Shown here: positions 38,721 through 44,000 of the stretch, piece after piece | Position numbering within the stretch: position 1 is the stretch's first letter | Layout of the letters: every line of letters starts with the position of its first letter | Source of the DNA: an uncultured Lachnospiraceae bacterium | Lineage (GTDB): Bacteria > Bacillota > Clostridia > Lachnospirales > Lachnospiraceae | NCBI GenBank assembly: GCA_910588295.1 | Contig: CAJUQO010000026.1 | Coordinates: 1 to 44,000, forward strand | Direction of reading: 5' to 3' | DNA: 44,000 nt | The notes under the pieces: model-generated | Seen by the model: the letters and a program-made list of their open reading frames with translations, nothing else | Databases searched by the model: none | What the model was told of the DNA's origin: nothing | Translations under genes and position numbers: made by a program

Positions 38721-39773
38721 TTATTTTCCCTCTGCCGTAAACCGGTACACCGTTTCCGACTCATACACCTGCCCTTTTTTACAGATGATCGACGGAAAAT
38801 GGGTGTAATGTACCGCGTCGGGGAAAAACTGGGTCTCCATGCAGAACCCCGATCGTTTTTTATAGACCACGCCGTCCTTGCCGCCGCCAAAATCATCGAT
38901 GAAGTTGCCGGTATAAAGCTGCATACCGGGGGTGTCGGTCAATACTTCCATGACGATGCCGGTCTTAGGCCCGCGTACTTTTGCGGCGGGGCGCAGCTGC
39001 CCGCGATAATCGTCCAGCACATAGTTGTGGTCGTACCCCCCCGCCAGCACGAGCTGGGGATGATCCCCGTCGATGCGCTCGCCGAAGGTATGGGGCGTCG
39101 TGAAATCGAAAGGCGTATCCCGGACGGAAAGGATATTGCCGTTGGGGTAGACGCCTTCCCGGGATTCCGTCATAAAGCCGGCATAGATTACGGCCTCGTG
39201 ATCCAGACAGGAGCCGTCCCCATGGCCGTTCAGGTTGAAATAGCTGTGGTTGGTCATGTTGATGGGGGTGTCCTGATCCGGCACGGCGCAGTAGCGGATG
39301 CGCAGCTCATTCTCATCGGTCAGGGCGTAGGCGACGGTGATCATCACCTGGCCGGGGAAACCCTGATCCATGTGGGGGCTCACTAGGGAGAAGATGACCC
39401 CGTTTGCTTTTGCGTCCGGCGTGTAGTCCCAGAGGCGTTTGTCATAGCCGTTAAAACCGCCGTGGAGGCATTGCGGCCCGTCATTGGCGTCCAGGGTATA
39501 GTCCGCGCCGTTCAGGGAAAAAGAAGCCCCGGCGATGCGGTTGCCCACGCGGCCGATGGCAGCGCCTAAAAAGCCGCCGTTTTTCTCGTAACAGGAAACA
39601 TTTTCGTAGCCCAGCAGCACGTCGGTGGGCGCGCCGCTCCGGTCGGGAACGATGAGGGATACGACGGCAGCGCCGAAGTTTGTCACAGACAGGGAGGCGC
39701 CGTGGGTATTCTCTAAAACGATCTTTACGGCTTCCCCGCCGCTTTTTGTGGTTCCAAAGGGTTGGATAGTCAT
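38721..39773 (-). CDS. galM: Aldose 1-epimerase (galactose mutarotase)
   Basis: A 350-aa cytoplasmic enzyme interconverting alpha and beta anomers of aldoses such as galactose and glucose. The family motifs are GRVGNRIAGASF, LHGGFNGYDKRLW (active-site His), NMTNHSYFNL (second His, with Asn) and the C-terminal FCMETQFFPDAVHY holding the catalytic Glu. AAAGGAG lies upstream. It has its own promoter, facing the xylulokinase gene. No gal operon genes are near. Confidence 0.95.
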   Translation of the reverse strand: MTIQPFGTTKSGGEAVKIVLENTHGASLSVTNFGAAVVSLIVPDRSGAPTDVLLGYENVSCYEKNGGFLGAAIGRVGNRIAGASFSLNGADYTLDANDGPQCLHGGFNGYDKRLWDYTPDAKANGVIFSLVSPHMDQGFPGQVMITVAYALTDENELRIRYCAVPDQDTPINMTNHSYFNLNGHGDGSCLDHEAVIYAGFMTESREGVYPNGNILSVRDTPFDFTTPHTFGERIDGDHPQLVLAGGYDHNYVLDDYRGQLRPAAKVRGPKTGIVMEVLTDTPGMQLYTGNFIDDFGGGKDGVVYKKRSGFCMETQFFPDAVHYTHFPSIICKKGQVYESETVYRFTAEGK

Positions 39774-39811
39774 GATGTGATACTCCTTTCAGAAAAGAAA
39801 TGGCTGGCCTC

Positions 39812-39840
39812 ATTATAAAAAGAATTAGAAAAATATGCAA
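39812..39840 (-). promoter_or_regulatory. Sigma-A promoter of galM
   Basis: Minus strand TTGCAT (39840-39835), a 17-base spacer and TATAAT (39817-39812). Confidence 0.75.
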
Positions 39841-40004
39841 TAGGCGCCGCGTAAATGCAAAGTCCTGTGTGAGCGGTAATAAGTATTTTTATCTGCCGAA
39901 GTGACCGCACACGAACGGACACAAATTGGCTAATGAATAATCCCCAAAAATAGTTTGAAAAAATGGTGATAATTCACAAAAAACAGAGAATGACATAAAA
40001 GAGA

Positions 40005-40033
40005 TTGACGTATTGAGAAAAAAAATCTAATAT
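40005..40033 (+). promoter_or_regulatory. Sigma-A promoter of xylB
   Basis: TTGACG (40005-40010), a 17-base spacer and TAATAT (40028-40033). Confidence 0.7.
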
Positions 40034-40054
40034 GAAAGTAAGTAAACACAGTGA

Positions 40055-40068
40055 CGTGCACGTGCACG
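40055..40068 (+). promoter_or_regulatory. Palindrome CGTGCACGTGCACG, candidate operator
   Basis: A perfect 14-bp palindrome about 15-28 bases downstream of the expected transcription start and just before the xylB ribosome-binding site. Its position suits a roadblock operator, possibly for a LacI-type sugar regulator. No such regulator is coded in the window. Confidence 0.5.
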
Positions 40069-40082
40069 AAAAGGAGGAAATT

Positions 40083-41552
40083 ATGTATTTTATAGGGGTT
40101 GATCTGGGCACTTCCGCCGTGAAGCTTCTCCTGATGGAGGAGTCCGGGAAGATCGCCGCGTCGGTTTCCCGGGAATATCCGCTGTATTTTCCCCATCCGG
40201 GCTGGTCGGAGCAGAAGCCCGAGGACTGGTGGGAAGCTGTGGTGGACGGTCTGAAGGAGCTGGTGGCCGGTGTGGATGCTTCCCGGGTGGCGGGTATCAG
40301 TTTCGGCGGCCAGATGCACGGGCTGGTGATCCTGGACGAGAACGACGAAGTGATCCGTCCGGCCATTCTCTGGAACGACGGCCGCACCCAGAAGGAAGTG
40401 GATTACCTGAATAACGAGATCGGTAAGGACAGGCTGTCCGCCTATACGGCCAATATCGCTTTCGCCGGTTTCACCGCGCCGAAACTTCTGTGGGTGAAGA
40501 AGAACGAGCCGGACAATTTTGCGCGGATCAAAAAGATTATGCTGCCGAAGGATTATCTTGCCTACAAGCTGTCCGGCTGCCATTGTTGTGACTATTCGGA
40601 CGCATCCGGCATGCTGCTGCTGGATGTGAAGAACCGCTGTTGGTCAAAGGAGATGCTTGCCATCTGCGATGTGACCGAAGCCCAGATGCCGCAGCTTTTC
40701 GAGAGTTATGAGGCGGTGGGTACGCTGAAACCGGAGCTGGCAAAGGAGTTTGGCATTCCGGCTTCCTGCAAGATCGTGGCCGGGGCCGGAGACAATGCGG
40801 CAGCCGCCGTGGGAACCGGCACGGTAGGCGACGGGCGGTGCAATATTTCTCTGGGCACCAGCGGCACTATCTTCATTTCCAGCAAAGACTTCGGTGTGGA
40901 CGAGCACAACGCCCTCCACGCTTTCGCTCATGCGGACGGCCACTATCATTTGATGGGCTGTATGCTGAGTGCGGCTTCCTGCAATAAGTGGTGGATGGAT
41001 GAGATTATCGGCACAAAGGATTATGCCGCGGAGCAGGCGAAAATTGAAAAACTGGGGGACAACCATGTGTACTTCCTGCCCTATCTGATGGGCGAGCGTT
41101 CACCCCATAATAACCCCGATGCCAGAGGAACTTTTATCGGCATGACCATGGATACCACCAGAAGCGATATGACCCAGGCGGTGCTGGAGGGCGTGGCTTT
41201 CGCCATCCGGGATTCTCTGGAGGTGGCGAAGAAGCTGGGCATCCGGATCGAGCGGACGAAGATCTGCGGCGGCGGAGCGAAAAGCCCGCTGTGGAAGAAG
41301 ATTATCGCCAATGTGCTGAACCTGAAAGTGGATGTGATCGAGTCCGAGGAGGGACCGGGCCTGGGCGGCGCCATGCTGGCGGCGGTGGCCTGCGGCGCAT
41401 ACGCCTCCGTGGAGGAAGCTGCGGAGAAGATCATCCGGGTCGTGGACACCATCGAGCCGGAGCCGGAGCTGGTGGAGAAGTATGAAGGCCGTTACCGGAA
41501 GTTTGCAAAGATCTACCCCGCGGTTAAGGAACTGTTCGGGGAGATTCAGTAG
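40083..41552 (+). CDS. xylB: Xylulokinase (FGGY family)
   Basis: A 489-aa cytoplasmic carbohydrate kinase. GVDLGTSAVKLLLM at the N-terminus is the phosphate-1 motif. YPHPGWSEQ-type sequence (about 37-50), ISFGGQMHGLVILD (a mark of XylB) and WNDGRT are the sugar-side motifs. GAGDNAAAAVGTG and the C-terminal ICGGGAKSPLWKKI close the ATP site. The best fit is D-xylulose, but FGGY specificity can shift; the neighbouring isomerase belongs to the fucose isomerase group, so another ketose, such as L-fuculose or D-ribulose, is possible. AGGAGG lies upstream of the start. Confidence 0.92.
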   Translation: MYFIGVDLGTSAVKLLLMEESGKIAASVSREYPLYFPHPGWSEQKPEDWWEAVVDGLKELVAGVDASRVAGISFGGQMHGLVILDENDEVIRPAILWNDGRTQKEVDYLNNEIGKDRLSAYTANIAFAGFTAPKLLWVKKNEPDNFARIKKIMLPKDYLAYKLSGCHCCDYSDASGMLLLDVKNRCWSKEMLAICDVTEAQMPQLFESYEAVGTLKPELAKEFGIPASCKIVAGAGDNAAAAVGTGTVGDGRCNISLGTSGTIFISSKDFGVDEHNALHAFAHADGHYHLMGCMLSAASCNKWWMDEIIGTKDYAAEQAKIEKLGDNHVYFLPYLMGERSPHNNPDARGTFIGMTMDTTRSDMTQAVLEGVAFAIRDSLEVAKKLGIRIERTKICGGGAKSPLWKKIIANVLNLKVDVIESEEGPGLGGAMLAAVACGAYASVEEAAEKIIRVVDTIEPEPELVEKYEGRYRKFAKIYPAVKELFGEIQ

Positions 41553-41669
41553 GGGAGCGGCGGCTGTGCGTTATATGCCGGAACAGTAAGCCTTCATGCA
41601 GCTTTGACAGGTTTTAAGTTTATGGTAACAAGGCAATCTATATATACATAAAATAGGAGGATGACAAAA

Positions 41670-43148
41670 GTGAACAACATGCCCAAAATCAAAATCGGTA
41701 TCGTAGCGGTAAGCCGCGACTGTTTCCCGGAATCTCTTTCGGTGAACAGGAGGAAGGCGCTGGTAAAGGCTTATACGGATAAGTATGACGCCGCCGATGT
41801 TTATGAATGTCCGGTCTGTATTGTGGAGAGCGAGATCCACATGGTACAGGCCCTGGAGGATATCAAGGGCGCGGGGTGCAACGCCCTGTGTGTGTACCTG
41901 GGCAACTTTGGCCCGGAGATTTCCGAGACTCTGCTGGCCAAACATTTTGAAGGCCCGAAGATGTTTGTGGCCGCCGCTGAGGAGGATGATCTGGTACAGG
42001 GACGCGGCGACGCCTACTGCGGTATGCTCAACGCCAGCTACAACCTGGCCCTGCGCAATGTGCGCGCCTACATTCCGGAGCATCCGGTGGGAACCGCCGA
42101 TGCTCTGGCCGACAGAATCCATGAGTTTATCCCGATCGCCCGTACCGTTGTGGCCCTGTCCGAGCTGAAGATTATTTCCTTCGGCCCCCGTCCGCTGAAT
42201 TTCCTGGCCTGCAACGCGCCCATCAAGCAGCTGTACAACCTGGGCGTGGAGATCGAGGAGAATTCCGAGCTGGATTTGTTCGAAGCATTTAATAAGCATG
42301 CCGGGGATGAGAGGATTCCCGGGGTGGTTGCTGACATGGAGGCAGAGCTGGGAGCAGGAAACAAGAAGCCCGAGGTTCTGGCGAAGCTGGCCCAGTATGA
42401 GCTGACCCTGCTTGATTGGGTGGAAGACCATAAGGGGTACCGCAAATATGTGGCCATCGCCGGAAAATGCTGGCCCGCGTTCCAGACTCAGTTTGGTTTC
42501 GTGCCCTGCTACGTCAACAGCCGTTTGGCCGGAAAAGGTATTCCGGTATCCTGTGAGGTGGACATTTACGGCGCTCTCTCCGAGTACATCGGCCAGTGCG
42601 TCAGCGACGATGTGGTGACGCTTTTGGATATCAACAATACGGTGACGAAGGCCATCTACGAGGAAGATATCAAGGGTAAATTCGATTATGAGCAGGAGGA
42701 GACCTTCATGGGCTTCCACTGTGGCAATACCTGTACGAAGAAGCTGGCTTTCCATGAGATGAAGAATCAGATGATCATGGCCAGGAGCCTGCCCGTGGAG
42801 GTGACAAACGGAACCGTGGAGGGCGATATCGTGCCCGGCGACATCACCTTCTTCCGTCTGCAGAGCACGGCGGACAGCAAGCTGCGCGCCTATGTGGCCA
42901 ACGGCGAGGTGCTTCCGGTGGCGACCCGTTCCTTCGGCTCCATCGGTGTATTTGCCATCCCGGAGATGGCCCGTTTCTACCGCCATGTGCTGGTGGAGAA
43001 GAACTATCCCCATCACGGAGCCGTGGCCTTTGGTCATCACGGCAAGGCTCTGTTTGAGGTATTCAAGCTCATCGGCGTAGCTCCCGAGGAGATCGGCTAC
43101 AATCAGCCGGCCGGCGTGCGCTATCCCACGGAGAATCCTTTTGCCTGA
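41670..43148 (+). CDS. L-fucose/L-arabinose isomerase family protein
   Basis: A 492-aa enzyme of the fucose isomerase superfamily, converting an aldose to a ketose with Mn2+. The N-terminal domain holds IGIVAVSRDCFPESL and the segment CVYLGNFGPE. Candidate metal and active-site residues are in the middle domain (EVDIYGALSEY, DINN) and in GFHCGNTCTK near residue 350. The C-terminus ends in a His-rich turn, NYPHHGAVAFGHHGKAL. The true substrate is not clear. The start is placed at GTG 41670, because AGGAGG at 41655-41660 touches the ATG at 41661 and is too close for it; ATG 41679 is possible. It follows the xylulokinase by about 115 bases. Confidence 0.82.
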   Translation: MNNMPKIKIGIVAVSRDCFPESLSVNRRKALVKAYTDKYDAADVYECPVCIVESEIHMVQALEDIKGAGCNALCVYLGNFGPEISETLLAKHFEGPKMFVAAAEEDDLVQGRGDAYCGMLNASYNLALRNVRAYIPEHPVGTADALADRIHEFIPIARTVVALSELKIISFGPRPLNFLACNAPIKQLYNLGVEIEENSELDLFEAFNKHAGDERIPGVVADMEAELGAGNKKPEVLAKLAQYELTLLDWVEDHKGYRKYVAIAGKCWPAFQTQFGFVPCYVNSRLAGKGIPVSCEVDIYGALSEYIGQCVSDDVVTLLDINNTVTKAIYEEDIKGKFDYEQEETFMGFHCGNTCTKKLAFHEMKNQMIMARSLPVEVTNGTVEGDIVPGDITFFRLQSTADSKLRAYVANGEVLPVATRSFGSIGVFAIPEMARFYRHVLVEKNYPHHGAVAFGHHGKALFEVFKLIGVAPEEIGYNQPAGVRYPTENPFA

Positions 43149-43187
43149 AAAGCGCAGATTGGGATGTTGAGAAATAAAAAATAATAA

Positions 43188-43222
43188 AAAGACGCCCCCG
43201 TTCTATGGACAGGGGCGTCTTT
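43188..43222. terminator. Bidirectional terminator after the isomerase gene
   Basis: AAAGACGCCCC (43188-43198) pairs with GGGGCGTCTTT (43212-43222), an 11-bp perfect stem, with A-rich and T-rich flanks. Confidence 0.82.
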
Positions 43223-43279
43223 CTCGATTAGTTTTTGCTTCCGTATATTTCGAAGGGAGGCAGCAGACGACGGCCGGTT

Positions 43280-43777
43280 TCAACGTAAAAACACATTCCG
43301 CGGATTGTGCATCCGCATATTGTTGACTGCTGATGCCGTCAGCTCCAGATGGAGCCTTGCCTGTCCCTTGTCGGTCTGATAGATGGCGACATAGTAGGGC
43401 ACATTCTCCTGTCCGGAGGTGTAGTCCTGTACCTTGGCGTCCCTGGGATAGTTGGCCAGGGCGACGGAACCGGCAGGAGCCAGACAGAGAAGCTGCTCTG
43501 TTTCGTAAGTGGCCAGATGTTTGCGTTTGGCGGCGTTGTAGATAGCGTCGATGTCAAGCTGTCCGTTGGTGTAAGCGTACTCGTACTCCACATGCAGACG
43601 GCCGGAACGGTACCAGCTTAACACCCCCAGAGCAATGGCGGCGATAAGCAGCGGAAAATAGATAAACAATCCCAGAACCAGGCAGACTGCACAGAGTATA
43701 TACAGTGCGATGAGAATGATCCTGTTCAGAGGATTATCTTTCCTTGGGATCAGTATTTCTTCATATAAATCATTCAT
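43280..43777 (-). CDS. DUF6106-like small membrane protein
   Basis: A 165-aa protein. Two close hydrophobic segments (about 18-37 and 40-56) form a hairpin in the membrane, and the C-terminal about 105 residues are a soluble domain with EYEYAYTNGQLDIDAIYNAAKRKH at its start. The pattern resembles the DUF6106 family seen in Clostridia; the function is unknown. AGGAGG lies upstream of the start at 43777. Single gene, with its end facing a terminator. Confidence 0.8.
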   Translation of the reverse strand: MNDLYEEILIPRKDNPLNRIILIALYILCAVCLVLGLFIYFPLLIAAIALGVLSWYRSGRLHVEYEYAYTNGQLDIDAIYNAAKRKHLATYETEQLLCLAPAGSVALANYPRDAKVQDYTSGQENVPYYVAIYQTDKGQARLHLELTASAVNNMRMHNPRNVFLR

Positions 43778-43864
43778 GACAGTGTCCTCCTGTGTGTATA
43801 AGAAGTATTGTACCCGTTTGGGCGGAGGAATGCAATGCCCCGGGCAAAAAATGTAGCCACAAAA

Positions 43865-43895
43865 GTAACAGTTTTGCCGGAGGTTGAACTATTAC
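43865..43895. repeat. GTAACAGTT palindrome (second TGCCGGAGG-core copy)
   Basis: GTAACAGTT (43865-43873) and AACTATTAC (43887-43895) flank TTGCCGGAGGTTG. It matches the copy at 37940 in both arms and core, with one arm substitution. It lies between the DUF6106-like gene and tRNA-Gly. Confidence 0.72.
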
Positions 43896-43948
43896 ACACA
43901 AAAAAGCAGAAACGTAATCAATTCAACGTTTCTGCTGCTTTATTTGAG

Positions 43949-44000
43949 AGCACGAGACGGGATTCGAACCCGCGACCCTCGCCTTGGCAAGGCGATACTC
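43949..44000 (-). tRNA. tRNA-Gly (GCC), partial at window edge
   Basis: Read on the minus strand, the 3' part of a tRNA is clear: anticodon arm TCGCC, loop TTGCCAA (anticodon GCC), GGCGA; variable loop GGGTC; T-arm GCGGG, TTCGAAT, CCCGT; and acceptor CTCGTGC. The discriminator base is U (position 43949), as in bacterial tRNA-Gly. CCA is not encoded. The 5' half (acceptor, D-arm) is beyond the right edge. Confidence 0.93.

Larger units (their letters stand above)
39774..40082. other. Divergent promoter region galM-xylB
   Basis: About 310 bases without a gene. It holds the galM promoter on the minus strand (39812-39840), a possible hairpin with GTGTGAGCGGT near 39867 and ACCGCACAC near 39902, the xylB promoter (40005-40033) and a perfect 14-bp palindrome (40055-40068). 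The region is AT-rich between these elements. Confidence 0.6.

Noticed and set aside
41661..41669. ATG at 41661 as start of the isomerase
   Set aside because: AGGAGG directly abuts this ATG, leaving no spacing; GTG at 41670 has normal spacing.
20974..43895. CRISPR array or insertion sequence behind the repeated palindromes
   Set aside because: Copies are single, widely spaced and lack regular spacers, cas genes or transposase.

Overview
The window reads as chromosome of a spore-forming, anaerobic Clostridia, most likely a gut Lachnospiraceae-type Firmicute. The evidence is the set of sporulation and germination genes (a SipL-like LysM protein, a GerA-type receptor subunit with a fused B/C partner, SpoIIR), ferredoxin-type 4Fe-4S aldo/keto reductases, rubrerythrin, a type III glutamine synthetase, strong AGGAGG ribosome-binding sites and consensus sigma-A promoters. 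No phage, insertion sequence, CRISPR array or rRNA is visible. A partial tRNA-Gly runs off the right edge.

Layout. 1-9.5 kb: a small membrane protein; an exported trigger-factor-like lipoprotein behind a long structured leader; two paralogous Fe-S aldo/keto reductases; an intracellular GH29 alpha-L-fucosidase; MetA; a thioredoxin-reductase-like flavoprotein without a recognisable NADPH site; class II aldolase. 9.7-17.8 kb: GlnN, an RlmI-like methyltransferase, then a peptidoglycan group (L,D-transpeptidase, D-Ala-D-Ala ligase, MurF) and a PlsC acyltransferase. 17.9-26.5 kb: the sporulation block, namely a PrcB-like lipoprotein and sipL behind a sigma-E-like promoter, ispE, a GntR regulator, gerA, a GerB-GerC fusion, spoIIR and a DUF1934 protein. 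26.6-33.6 kb: citrate synthase, rubrerythrin overlapping a GT-C glycosyltransferase, a GT2 glycosyltransferase, and ilvB-ilvN. 33.7-44 kb: a helical protein of unknown function, an ECF S-component, a BlaI repressor with an M56 sensor protease lacking a penicillin-binding domain, a YefM/YoeB toxin-antitoxin pair, GalM, a xylulokinase and an L-fucose-isomerase-family enzyme, a DUF6106-like protein and tRNA-Gly.

How the parts fit. The sporulation block covers mother-cell coat assembly (SipL), engulfment-stage signalling (SpoIIR) and germinant sensing (Ger). The fucosidase, mutarotase, sugar kinase and isomerase suggest use of host or plant glycan sugars. The peptidoglycan genes supply the D-Ala-D-Ala dipeptide, ligate it to the precursor and form 3-3 cross-links.

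The least ordinary items are the GerB-GerC fusion with a lipobox-like cysteine at the junction, the sigma-E-like promoter that places an uncharacterised lipoprotein in the SipL transcript, the NADPH-motif-less thioredoxin reductase homologue, the exported trigger factor and its leader, the duplicated sensor domain of the M56 protein, and a dispersed family of GTAACAGTT palindromes between genes. All family assignments were made by eye from motifs; no database search was run.
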